Source: Paenibacillus glycanilyticus NBRC 16618 (lineage in GTDB: Bacteria > Bacillota > Bacilli > Paenibacillales > Paenibacillaceae). From it: a stretch of 64,000 nucleotides of DNA. The notes under the pieces are model-generated. The model saw only the letters and a list, made by a program, of their open reading frames with translations, made no database searches and had not been told where the DNA came from. Positions 44,058 through 53,103 of this stretch are shown here, in pieces. The stretch is taken from the NCBI RefSeq assembly GCF_004000805.1, contig NZ_BILY01000002.1, positions 186,001 to 250,000 of the forward strand, written 5' to 3'. Made by a program: the position numbers and the translations under genes. Position 1 is the stretch's first letter; each line of letters starts with the position of its first letter.

Positions 44058-45383
44058 TTATTTAGCCGTCTGCTGCTTCCACTGCTCGCGAAGCTGCAGC
44101 GTCTTCTTATTCCAGCTTGTCGTCTCCGGGATCAAATGCTCGATATCGTAACCGTTGAACACGATCTCGTTGATCATGTTGACCCAGTTGTATTCGGAGA
44201 AACCCGTGATCGTTGCTCCCGGAAGGACAAGGCCGTTGTCTTTGGTCATCTTGACCGCTTCGATATTGCGGCCCTGCCAGATCGGAGCTTCGTCGATATA
44301 ATCGGTCAGCTCCGGATCTATAACGGATGCATTGGCGCCCTCGTCGATCTTCCACTTCTGCGCTTCCAGCTCGAACTGGAAGCTGATCCATTTGTAAGCT
44401 TCATCCTTATGCTCCGATCCGCTGAGCAGAGCAAGCGGTCCGTAAATGTGGAAAGAATATTGATTCAGCTTCCCGCGCGGAAACGGAAGGATATCCCAGT
44501 TAAACTTTGCATCCTTCTTCAATCGCGGCAAAAGCCAGTCGCCTCCGACTTCAAAGGCCGTCTTGCCATTCATGAAATTGCGCGCGACATCATGCTGCTC
44601 CTTGGCCTTGGACCACGAGAGCATGGAGCCGTCTTCCGTCACAAAGCCGCTCAGCCAGCGCACATCATCCAGGACGGCCGGCGTGTTAAGCAGGCTTTGG
44701 GTCATGCTCTCGTCCAAATAAGCCAGATTGGCCGCATGGCCGTCAGCCGCCGCCTTAAGCGGGAGCAGGCGCATGACGAATTCATTGCTTGTCGTAAGTC
44801 CGTATTCGCCCTGCGCGGGGTCGGTTACCTGCTTCGCAATGGATCGGAAGTCATCAAACGTCCAGCTGTTTGGCGGCATTTCCACCCCATGCTTGGCCAG
44901 TAAATCCTTGTTAACGACAATCCACATCGGCACATCCACGAACGGCACGGCTAGTCTGCGCCCGCGGAAATTCATCGTATCGAAGTAACCGTCCGGGAGC
45001 ACTTTATCCTGGAAGGAGGAGTCCTTGTCCATATAAGGCTTCAAATTTTCCAACAGCCCTTTTTCCTCATAGGCGAGCAGATCTCCGTCAATCCAGGCCA
45101 GGTCGGCAGGTGTTCCGGCCTTCTGCAGCTCTTTGATTTTCGCCATAATGTCCTTCTCGTTCGCTTCCACCTTAACCGGCTCAATCGTAATCCAGGGATA
45201 TTTCTTATGGAACATCTCGTACAGCTGCAGGTAACGGTCATCCGCCCAAGTGAGCAGCCTGAGCGTAACCGGCGCGGGCTCCGGAGACTTGGCGGGAGAC
45301 TCTGCCGAATAGCCGGAGCATGCGGCAAGAACCAGTATAAGCGTCAGGAGTAAACTTCCAATAACGTAACGTCTGTTATTCAA
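44058..45383 (-). CDS. Solitary sugar-binding lipoprotein coupled to a sensor kinase
   Basis: A 441-residue lipoprotein (lipobox LAAC, then Ser/Pro-rich linker) with the SBP_bac_1 fold. The start is a TTG with AAAGGAGGAG upstream. It follows the histidine kinase gene by 52 bases and has no permease genes, unlike the two importers in this window. That arrangement matches three-component sugar sensors such as AraPST of Geobacillus, where the binding protein presents the ligand to the kinase. The role here is inferred. Confidence 0.85.
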   Translation of the reverse strand: MNNRRYVIGSLLLTLILVLAACSGYSAESPAKSPEPAPVTLRLLTWADDRYLQLYEMFHKKYPWITIEPVKVEANEKDIMAKIKELQKAGTPADLAWIDGDLLAYEEKGLLENLKPYMDKDSSFQDKVLPDGYFDTMNFRGRRLAVPFVDVPMWIVVNKDLLAKHGVEMPPNSWTFDDFRSIAKQVTDPAQGEYGLTTSNEFVMRLLPLKAAADGHAANLAYLDESMTQSLLNTPAVLDDVRWLSGFVTEDGSMLSWSKAKEQHDVARNFMNGKTAFEVGGDWLLPRLKKDAKFNWDILPFPRGKLNQYSFHIYGPLALLSGSEHKDEAYKWISFQFELEAQKWKIDEGANASVIDPELTDYIDEAPIWQGRNIEAVKMTKDNGLVLPGATITGFSEYNWVNMINEIVFNGYDIEHLIPETTSWNKKTLQLREQWKQQTAK

Positions 45384-45435
45384 TTGATACTCCTCCTTTT
45401 ATAGCAGCATGACATGGAACCGTGCTCCCCTTATT

Positions 45436-47241
45436 TCACTCAAAGGTCGAATCCAGCTCCTGGCCTTCCTTCAGCACCGGATGCCTTAACGTAATTTTGG
45501 TTCCGATCTCCGGTCCCGTTACAATCTTCAGCTTATACGCCTCGCCAAAATACAGCTGCAGCCGGTCATTCACGTTACGCAGTCCCACGCCTCTGCGCGA
45601 TGGCGAGAACTTGCCGCCTGACGGTTCCTCCGCCTGCTCAAGCTGGTCGAGCACATGCTGCGGTATGCCTTTCCCATTATCGGCGATATCAATCACAATA
45701 TCATCCTCTTCTTGCCTTGCGGCAATCATGATTTTCCCTTTGTCGAAGTTATCCCTCACGCTATGCTGGATCGCATTCTCCACAAGGGGCTGCAAGAGCA
45801 GCCGGAGGAACGGCAGCTCCAGCGTTTCCTCATCGCAAGCGTACAGGATCCGGACGGTCTTGCCCATCCGTGCCTGCTCAATCGCCACATAAGCTTTCAC
45901 CTGATCGAATTCCCGCTTCAGCGTCGTGATTTCTTTCCCTTGGTTGAGGCTCAAGCGAAGCAAATTGCCAAGCGCCGATACCATCTCGCTAATATCGCTC
46001 CGGCCGTGGTTTTCGGCCTTCCACCGGATCGACTCCAGCGTGTTGTACAGGAAATGCGGATTAATCTGATGGCTGAGCACCTGGAATTCCAGCGCCTTCT
46101 TGTTGCGCTCCGAGCGCGCAGCATCCTTCACAAGCCCGTCTATCCGGTGCACCATGCTGCCAACGCTCCGGTACAGCCAGCCTACTTCATCCTTGCGGGA
46201 GGACCATGGCGATAAAAAATGGAGATTATCCGATTCCAGCTTGCGCATCAGGCGGACAAGATGGGCGATCGGCTGCGTATACGTTACGGTCAGATAGATT
46301 ACGACACTGAAGCAGCACACCAAGTACACGATCAGAAAAATAATAAGGACACGGTTAATCTCGTCCATGGCACCGGTCAGCTCTTTGAGCGGCGTTAAAC
46401 TGACAATCGTCCAAGGATGATTGGCCATCGTCACGTAGGTCGCCAGGTAGGTTTGTCCGCCGATAGCGATGGACTGCGAACCGGCGTCGCTTTTTTTCAT
46501 ATAGCCCACGAAAGACTCCGAAGGGAACGGCTGACCGGTCCATTCATTGACGGCCGAATCGTAATGCACAATGCCTTTATCGTTTACGAGCAGCAGCTTT
46601 TGATCCTTGAGCTGATCCGACGGGGAGAAATACCGCTCCAGGAAATCGTCCGACAGATCCGTCGCAATAAGCCCCCGCAGCTTGGAATCATACAATCCGG
46701 TAAACCGTTTCACGTAAGTGAGCAGCGGCTTTGCGTATTTCCCCTGCTTTGGCATGGTCAGGTACCAGGTCGGCTCTACCGTTGCTTTCGAACGCTGGAA
46801 CCAGTACTGGTCGCCAATCCTCACGGACTCATCGATAGATCGCATATAGGAAGGGTACTTGGTTGGATTAATCGGATACACCTTCACCCGGAAAGCATCG
46901 ATAACCGGCGTGGCATGATAGAGAGCCGTCAACATATTTACCGCAAACGATTCCTCGTCCTGTTCGTCAACGGGCTCCTTGTATAGTAAATCCTGAATGC
47001 TTTTATTACCGATAACCTCGTTAACCTGTTCATTCAAATTATTTAAATAGATTTCGAAGTTCTTCTTCGCCTGAAGAAGATAGCTCATCGTCATCTTTGT
47101 ATTCGTCTCGGATATCCCCTCAATCGATTTGATGTGGGAATAGTAGGCGAAGAGCAGGAACGGGACAATGATAATAAGCAAAAAGATAAAAATCATACGG
47201 TTGCGGAAGGACGATGCCAGCCGAAACGAAACTTTTCTCAT
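45436..47241 (-). CDS. YesM-type sensor histidine kinase
   Basis: A 601-residue membrane kinase. Helix 1 (about 16-33), an outside dCACHE-like sensor (about 36-290), helix 2 (about 296-316), HAMP (about 318-372), a His_kinase domain with phospho-acceptor His396 in QINPHFLYN, and an ATPase domain with NAIQH and DNGKGIP motifs. I choose the ATG at 47241; the start at 47280 also reads in frame. Its response regulator partner is encoded at 50162-51793, beyond a GH38 gene on the other strand. Confidence 0.92.
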   Translation of the reverse strand: MRKVSFRLASSFRNRMIFIFLLIIIVPFLLFAYYSHIKSIEGISETNTKMTMSYLLQAKKNFEIYLNNLNEQVNEVIGNKSIQDLLYKEPVDEQDEESFAVNMLTALYHATPVIDAFRVKVYPINPTKYPSYMRSIDESVRIGDQYWFQRSKATVEPTWYLTMPKQGKYAKPLLTYVKRFTGLYDSKLRGLIATDLSDDFLERYFSPSDQLKDQKLLLVNDKGIVHYDSAVNEWTGQPFPSESFVGYMKKSDAGSQSIAIGGQTYLATYVTMANHPWTIVSLTPLKELTGAMDEINRVLIIFLIVYLVCCFSVVIYLTVTYTQPIAHLVRLMRKLESDNLHFLSPWSSRKDEVGWLYRSVGSMVHRIDGLVKDAARSERNKKALEFQVLSHQINPHFLYNTLESIRWKAENHGRSDISEMVSALGNLLRLSLNQGKEITTLKREFDQVKAYVAIEQARMGKTVRILYACDEETLELPFLRLLLQPLVENAIQHSVRDNFDKGKIMIAARQEEDDIVIDIADNGKGIPQHVLDQLEQAEEPSGGKFSPSRRGVGLRNVNDRLQLYFGEAYKLKIVTGPEIGTKITLRHPVLKEGQELDSTFE

Positions 47242-47357
47242 AACGATAACATTCCCCCTTAAAGTTTGCGTTTCCCTCATTGTGACGGCATACCCGATTC
47301 TTTACACTAGTTGCGTAATGACTAACCTTCTACGAAAAAGAGAAAAGAGGAACCATC

Positions 47358-50090
47358 ATGCCGTCTTCCAAACGCGTTGTTCATGTCATCTCTCATACCC
47401 ACTGGGACCGGGAATGGTATATGCCGTACGAAGCCCATCACGTCAAGCTGATCGAGACGATGGATACGCTGCTCCGGACCTTCGAATCCGATCCGGAATT
47501 CCGAAGCTTCTATCTCGACGGGCAGACGATTGTTCTCGACGATTATTTGCAGGTGTACCCGGAGAAACGGGAGCAGATCCAGAAGCTATGCGATGAGGGC
47601 AAGCTCTCTCTTGGCCCTTGGTATGTTCTGCAGGACGAATTTCTGACGAGCAGCGAAGCGAATGTGCGCAACCTTCAGATCGGTCACCGTGACGCGGCAG
47701 CATTCGGGCCGATCTCGAAGCTTGGCTATTTCCCCGATTCCTTCGGCAATATGGGACAGGCCGCGCAGCTTCTGAAGCAAGCCGGCATTGATACGGCGGT
47801 TTTTGGCCGTGGCGTCAAAGCGACAGGCTTCAATAACCGGGTGGACGACTCGGGACTGGAATCGCCGTTCTCCGAGCTGGTCTGGCAGTCGCCCGACGGC
47901 TCCAGCGTACTGGGGATCCTGTTTGCCAACTGGTATAACAACGGCATGGAAATTCCGGTTGAACCGGATCAGGCCAAGCCTTATTGGGAGCACCGCCTGG
48001 CTCGCGCCGAGTTGTTCGCGTCCACCCGGCATTTGCTATTGATGAACGGCTGCGACCATCAGCCGGTACAGACCAATCTGTCCGAGGCTCTGCGCGTGGC
48101 AAGGGAGCTATACCCGGATTATGAATTTGTTCATTCCAACTTCGACGATTACGTGCGGGCGGTTGAGACCGAACGGCCTGATACGCTTAGCGTCACGCGC
48201 GGCGAGCTTCGCGGCCAGCAGACCGACGGCTGGTATTCTCTCGTAAATACCGCTTCCGCCCGCGTCTATATTAAACAGTTGAATCAGCAAAATCAGACGC
48301 TTCTCGAAAAAGTAGCCGAACCGCTTGCCGCAGCCGCGCATCAGCTTGGCAAGCCTTACCCGCATGGCCTGATGCAGTATGCTTGGAAAACCTTGATGCA
48401 GAACCATCCGCATGACAGCATTTGCGGCTGCAGCGTCGATGAGGTCTACGACGAGATGAAGACGCGCTTCGCCAAAAGCATGGAGGTTGGCAAGCGGCTG
48501 ACGGAAGAAAGCGTCAGGTTCATCGGCTCCAGGATCGATACCTCCTCCTTTGCAGCGTACAGCGAGGAAGCCGTGCCTTTTGCCGTCTTTAACACAAGCG
48601 GCTACGAAGGCTCATCCGTTGTCACGCTGGAGCTGGAATTCTCCTACCGGTTCTTCGACCAAAGCGAGGATCCGGTAGCGATTGCCGCCGAGGTAAAAGC
48701 GCGTACGCATGGCGAAGGTTATCTAGTCAACGCAAAAGGCCAAGCGATTTCGCATTCCGCGGAAGATCTGGGCGTACGCTTCGGCTACGAGCTGCCAAGC
48801 GATAAATTCCGCCAGCCCTATATGGCTCGCGCCGTTCGTTTAACCTTTGAAGCGGAGAATCTCCCTCAGCTCGGGTATCAGACGTTCGCCTGGATTCCAA
48901 GCCAAGGCAACGCCGTTGCCGGCAAAGCGGGTACGGCTGGAGAGAAGACTCTCCTTAGCGGCAGCCGCGTTATCGAGAACCGCCACCTGAAGCTGACCGT
49001 AGAAGATGACGGAAGCTATGCCGTCTATCACAAAACCAGCGGCCAGACCTTCAGCGGACTGGGCGTTTACGAGAATGTTGGCGATATCGGCAACGAATAT
49101 ATTTTCAAACAGCCTGCTCTCGACAAAGCTATTACAACCAAAGGGCTTAAAGCCGCTATTCGCGTCGTGGAGGACACTCCGTACCGGGCGTCAATCGAAA
49201 TCATCCATTCGCTCGCCATCCCGGCAAGCGCTGACGAACGGTTAGCCCAAGAGATCGGCACGATGGTTGAATTCCGCAACCGGAAAGCCGGACGCTCCGC
49301 CGAGCTGGCCCCGCTCGTTATCGTCACCAAGCTTAGTCTGGACCGCAACGGCAAGGGCGTACGCGTCCAGGCAACAATCAACAACGAATCCAAGGATCAC
49401 CGGCTGCGGGTACTTTTGCCTTCCGATGCCGAAGGCTCTACTCATTTTGCCGATTCGATCTTCGAAGTTGCCGAGCGCCAGACAGTGCCGTCCGCGGTAT
49501 GGGAGAACCCGAGCAACTGCCAGCATTTGCAGACGTTCATCGACGTTCACGATAAAGAGAGAGGGTTGGCCGCTGCCGGCAAAGGCTTGAACGAATACGA
49601 AATCCTGCAGGATGGCCGGAATACGATTGCGCTGACGCTGCTCCGCTGCGTCGGCGAACTAGGCGACTGGGGCGTGTTCCATACGCCGGATGCGCAATGT
49701 CTTGGCGCCAATGTCGCCGAATGGATGATCATCCCTTACGGCGGCGTGAACGAGCGTTTTGACGCCTACCGCGAAGCTTACCGGTTCCCGGTACCGCTAA
49801 CGACGGTTGGCGCACGCTTGCAGGAAGGAGAGCTTCCTCTCTCGGATCAATTCCTCGCTTGGAACGGGGACGGCCTTGCTTTCTCCAGTCTGAAGATCAA
49901 CGAAGAGCGCGGCGACCTGATGGCCCGCTGGTACAATCTGTCGGGTGAACCAACGGCGCTTGCCGTCCTGCCGAACTCGTCAACGGAAACTTACTTAAGC
50001 AACATTATGGAAGATGCCGCGAGCAAGACGGAGGGCGGCAGCATTCCGGTGGAAGGCTATAAAATCGTAACGGTTGGCATCAAGTCTTAA
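47358..50090 (+). CDS. GH38 alpha-mannosidase
   Basis: A 910-residue zinc enzyme that removes terminal alpha-linked mannose; no signal peptide, so it acts in the cytoplasm. Metal residues lie in HTHWDREW (His13, His15, Asp17), the nucleophile is Asp127 in YFPDSFGN, and a later metal His is in NHPHDSICGCS. A central three-helix region and C-terminal beta domains follow, as in bacterial GH38. GAGGAACC precedes the ATG. It lies between the kinase and regulator genes of one sensor system, which probably controls it. Confidence 0.94.
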   Translation: MPSSKRVVHVISHTHWDREWYMPYEAHHVKLIETMDTLLRTFESDPEFRSFYLDGQTIVLDDYLQVYPEKREQIQKLCDEGKLSLGPWYVLQDEFLTSSEANVRNLQIGHRDAAAFGPISKLGYFPDSFGNMGQAAQLLKQAGIDTAVFGRGVKATGFNNRVDDSGLESPFSELVWQSPDGSSVLGILFANWYNNGMEIPVEPDQAKPYWEHRLARAELFASTRHLLLMNGCDHQPVQTNLSEALRVARELYPDYEFVHSNFDDYVRAVETERPDTLSVTRGELRGQQTDGWYSLVNTASARVYIKQLNQQNQTLLEKVAEPLAAAAHQLGKPYPHGLMQYAWKTLMQNHPHDSICGCSVDEVYDEMKTRFAKSMEVGKRLTEESVRFIGSRIDTSSFAAYSEEAVPFAVFNTSGYEGSSVVTLELEFSYRFFDQSEDPVAIAAEVKARTHGEGYLVNAKGQAISHSAEDLGVRFGYELPSDKFRQPYMARAVRLTFEAENLPQLGYQTFAWIPSQGNAVAGKAGTAGEKTLLSGSRVIENRHLKLTVEDDGSYAVYHKTSGQTFSGLGVYENVGDIGNEYIFKQPALDKAITTKGLKAAIRVVEDTPYRASIEIIHSLAIPASADERLAQEIGTMVEFRNRKAGRSAELAPLVIVTKLSLDRNGKGVRVQATINNESKDHRLRVLLPSDAEGSTHFADSIFEVAERQTVPSAVWENPSNCQHLQTFIDVHDKERGLAAAGKGLNEYEILQDGRNTIALTLLRCVGELGDWGVFHTPDAQCLGANVAEWMIIPYGGVNERFDAYREAYRFPVPLTTVGARLQEGELPLSDQFLAWNGDGLAFSSLKINEERGDLMARWYNLSGEPTALAVLPNSSTETYLSNIMEDAASKTEGGSIPVEGYKIVTVGIKS

Positions 50091-50107
50091 AATCATTCGG
50101 ATACAGC

Positions 50108-50157
50108 AAAAGGCAGTTCCAAAGGGAAAGCGTTATTCACCTTGGATACTGCCTTTA
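50108..50157. terminator. Terminator after the GH38 gene
   Basis: AAAGGCAGTTCCAA pairs with TTGGATACTGCCTTT across about 20 bases, between convergent genes. Confidence 0.7.
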
Positions 50158-50161
50158 TGCG

Positions 50162-51793
50162 TTACTCGTCAATAATGCCGCGCTGCCTGCGGTATTCTTT
50201 GGGCGTGCAGCCAACCTGCTTTTTGAACAGCTTCGAGAAATGAACAGGGTCTTTATAACCGACCTGGTAAGAGATTTGGTACACCTTGTACTGGATGTCG
50301 CCAAGCATCTCCTTCGCCTTCTCGATCCGGATATCGGTCAAATATTCAAGGAACGTCTGCCGCTTCTCTTTCTTGAACAGCTTGCTGAGCCATACGGGAG
50401 TAACGTGTACGGCGCTTGCCACGCTTTGAAGCGTTAAGCTTTCCGCGTAATCCCGCTGCAATATTTTTTCCGCTTCGCATATAATCTGGCTTGGCGTAGC
50501 GGAGAGACTCCGGAAATCGGCCGCGATTTCCTTCAGGCATCGTTCGGCCTGCTCCTTGAGCGACTGCAGCGTATCGTATTGCTCCAGCTGCTCCCAAAGC
50601 GCAATGGGATTGCTGCCCCATTTTTTATTCGGAATTCCGGCAGCGGCCGCTTTCCTGAAAATCTCGAACAGCCATTCGAAAATGCTCTGCTGAATATCCC
50701 GCAGCTGTGTTAGCTGCCACGCCTGTACCATTAATTCGAACCGTTCCATTGCTGCCGTTATATCCTCATCCGATCCGAACTTGACCAGATCCAGTACTTC
50801 TTCCGGCTCTGCCAGCTTGAGATCGGCTTGCTCGCTTTCTTCAAAACCGCCTTGCAGCGTAAATACGCGGTTGCCGCCGTAGACGGCCTTCTGCTCGAGG
50901 ACGCTAAGCGCTTCCGTATACATCTCGTGCAGATGCTCGAAGGTGCAAGGGTTCGTCCGGAGTCCAACGCTTGCCTTCACCTTCACGAAATCATTGATTC
51001 GCTTAATGCATAGATGCGCGATTCCGCTAGTCAGCTCGGCCTGTTCCGAACGCAGGCAGCTTAACAGAACAAGCCATCTATTAGAGCTGTCCATGCAGAT
51101 CGCGTACGGATAAGGATAATCCTCCTCCAGCGTCTGATTCACGACATTGCCGATCCCGAACAGGATCAGGTCCTTCTCCTGCCCGCGCCGGTTCTCAATG
51201 GCTTTCAGATCATCGGCGACAATGACCATGACCGTCATATGCTCCACTGTAATCCATTCCATGTTTAACGTCGTGAGCCGATGGCGCCGTCTTGTTTCCT
51301 TATACGGGTCATGCTCCTGCTCCACCATCTCCCGAAGCAGCTCTTCGCGCATTTTCGGAATCGCGAACTTTACCTGGTTGATCAGCTGCTGCTCATTATG
51401 CTGCTCGAGCCGCTTCCGCTGAATATTTTCGACCGCTTTGCGGACAATCTGCTCCAGCTCGCTTATATTGATTGGTTTAAGAACATAATCGATCGCTCCG
51501 GTCTTCATCGCCTGCTTCACCAGATCAAAATCGTCATAACCGCTCACCACAATGGCTTCCGGATCATAATCCTTCATCGGCTGCAAGGCGTTCAGAAATT
51601 CCAGCCCGGACATGCGGTTCATTTTTATATCCGTTACGATGAGGTCCGGACGTGCATCCTTCGCCAGCATTAGAGCCGTGTCGCCGTCATCGGCAACCAG
51701 CACTTCTTCGATACCAAACGTACTCCACGGAAAGCGGTTACGTAAACCTTCGCGAATCTCGAACTCGTCATCTACGATTAACACACGCAGCAT
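50162..51793 (-). CDS. YesN-type response regulator with AraC DNA-binding domain
   Basis: A 543-residue regulator with receiver domain (1-120, phospho-acceptor Asp55 in LIVTDIKM), a long middle region (about 130-430), and a C-terminal AraC-type double helix-turn-helix (about 440-540). The ATG at 51793 sits after GGGTG; the ATG at 51811 has no ribosome-binding site. It is the likely partner of the kinase at 45436. When phosphorylated it would activate sugar-use promoters nearby (inference). Confidence 0.92.
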   Translation of the reverse strand: MLRVLIVDDEFEIREGLRNRFPWSTFGIEEVLVADDGDTALMLAKDARPDLIVTDIKMNRMSGLEFLNALQPMKDYDPEAIVVSGYDDFDLVKQAMKTGAIDYVLKPINISELEQIVRKAVENIQRKRLEQHNEQQLINQVKFAIPKMREELLREMVEQEHDPYKETRRRHRLTTLNMEWITVEHMTVMVIVADDLKAIENRRGQEKDLILFGIGNVVNQTLEEDYPYPYAICMDSSNRWLVLLSCLRSEQAELTSGIAHLCIKRINDFVKVKASVGLRTNPCTFEHLHEMYTEALSVLEQKAVYGGNRVFTLQGGFEESEQADLKLAEPEEVLDLVKFGSDEDITAAMERFELMVQAWQLTQLRDIQQSIFEWLFEIFRKAAAAGIPNKKWGSNPIALWEQLEQYDTLQSLKEQAERCLKEIAADFRSLSATPSQIICEAEKILQRDYAESLTLQSVASAVHVTPVWLSKLFKKEKRQTFLEYLTDIRIEKAKEMLGDIQYKVYQISYQVGYKDPVHFSKLFKKQVGCTPKEYRRQRGIIDE

Positions 51794-51971
51794 CCGCTCA
51801 CCCTTCCCCATGATCTATGATCTATGTTGCAATGCGACCATTATATCCTGTCCGCCTGTATAAGCCTACCTCCATACTAAACGACCCGATTTTGGATTGC
51901 ACGGGGGTAAAAGCAAACTTTATGGGGATGTATTAAATTGTTGAGGAATGCTGCTGCGCTTACCGTTCTTT

Positions 51972-52205
51972 CTAACCAATGACGAGAAACGGCTCCAGCT
52001 CTTTGAAAAGCTTCTTGTAGTTCACGTCATCCGGGATGACAAGCGTTAACGGCTCGTTAAGCTTTAGTACAAACAGGCCAAGAATCGACTTGGCGTCGGC
52101 CATTCCGCTTTTGCCGTGAATCCAGATATCGAAGTCGTAACGCGACACGATATGGTTGATTTGTTCAATGTCTTTCACGTCTCTTACTTTAATGGGAGTA
52201 ATCAT
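51972..52205 (-). CDS. HPr-like protein lacking the phosphorylatable histidine
   Basis: A 77-residue protein that matches the back part of the HPr fold: S-R-Y-D-F-D-I-W-I, then K-S-G-M-A-D-A-K-S-I-L-G-L, then the C-terminal strand and helix. Residues 1-20 do not contain the HARPA-type His15 segment, while a Ser in the KSILGL helix corresponds to regulatory Ser46. The ATG at 52205 has GGGGA 7 bases upstream; a frame reaching 52379 is not supported. It resembles Crh in lacking His15, so a regulatory role with HPr kinase is possible. Confidence 0.75.
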   Translation of the reverse strand: MITPIKVRDVKDIEQINHIVSRYDFDIWIHGKSGMADAKSILGLFVLKLNEPLTLVIPDDVNYKKLFKELEPFLVIG

Positions 52206-52327
52206 CGGGAAATCCCCTTTCGCCATCCAATTTTTTCTTATTAGTTGTTTGCCGGCAGACATTGCTTTATGCGTACAGGCATAACATGTATTGGACAGGT
52301 AAGTTTGAAGGGAGGGGGCTGGCTGGC

Positions 52328-52762
52328 ATGGCTTGGCGTGAACTCGTACCAAACGATGCAAGGAAAACTTTCGAGACACTCATCGACCGTAAGAGAAAGT
52401 GGGAAAATTGCAAGTCAAGAGCTGTTTTTTGTGCACTGCTATGCTTGTTTTGTTTTTTGATGTTTGGCATTGTCTACTTCCGCAATATCGGCACCATTCA
52501 CGGCAGCTTTGCGAGATTGTATGAGAGCATTATGAGCAGTTCCTTCCTCATCTTCCTGCTCGCGGTCTTTATCGTCAGCTTTGTTTACCTGTACTGGCTG
52601 GCCAAGGAAATCGATAAAGCGAAGAAAAAGTATGAGACTCTTCGGATCGAGACCGTTGATAAATTCGACACAACCTGGCTAAAGAGCATCAACTTCGAGA
52701 CAAGAAGCGAAATCTCCATTGAGATGAACAGCTACGATATTAATATCGATTATAAAGGTTAA
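52328..52762 (+). CDS. Two-helix membrane protein, possibly DUF2663
   Basis: A 144-residue protein with two membrane helices (about 33-51 and 70-91), a charged N-terminus and a basic, coiled-coil-like C-terminal tail ending in YDINIDYKG. Layout and ending resemble YpbF/DUF2663 of bacilli, from memory. The ATG at 52328 follows GGGAGGGGG; an outer frame to 52262 is less likely. The function is unknown. Confidence 0.65.
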   Translation: MAWRELVPNDARKTFETLIDRKRKWENCKSRAVFCALLCLFCFLMFGIVYFRNIGTIHGSFARLYESIMSSSFLIFLLAVFIVSFVYLYWLAKEIDKAKKKYETLRIETVDKFDTTWLKSINFETRSEISIEMNSYDINIDYKG

Positions 52763-52765
52763 ATA

Positions 52766-52795
52766 AAAGGGGCTGTCTCGATGAGAAAGCCCCTT
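52766..52795 (+). terminator. Terminator
   Basis: AAGGGGCT and AAGCCCCTT pair around GTCTCGATGAGA, just after the stop at 52762. Confidence 0.75.
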
Positions 52796-52831
52796 GCCGT
52801 GTATTTAAGCTTAACCTGTTATGGTAGCAAC

Positions 52832-53026
52832 GCTTCTACGTTGGATTTCGTACAGCGTAACGGGCCTGTTTTGACTACTGAATCGAGCTACGTTGGATCG
52901 CCTCCATTATATTAGTTCATTTTGGACGGTAGTGGTTCATTCTGGGCCTTTATGCTGGAGTGAATCCAACATAGCGAAAAATGTTTGCCTTTAAGTCTGA
53001 TTTGACTGGAGAGAATCCAATGTAAG
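52832..53026. repeat. Cluster of four inverted and direct short repeats
   Basis: The core CTAYGTTGGAT(T) occurs at about 52837 and 52889 on the plus strand and, as its complement, at about 52963 and 53013. TTCATTTTGGAC and TTCATTCTGGGC lie between them. The whole can fold into a large hairpin. It occupies the gene-free stretch between the membrane protein gene and GH43. I recall such TTGGAT repeats as common between genes in Paenibacillus; this could not be checked. Confidence 0.65.
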
Positions 53027-53068
53027 TAAGTTAAGGGAGATTTGTTTCTATTATACGGTTTAAAAGTA

Positions 53069-53101
53069 AAAAGACGTATGAGCGCTCCATACGTCTTTTT
53101 G
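53069..53101 (-). terminator. Terminator after the GH43 gene
   Basis: AAAAGACGTATG-GAGCGCT-CATACGTCTTTT on the minus strand. Confidence 0.85.
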
Positions 53102-53103
53102 CA

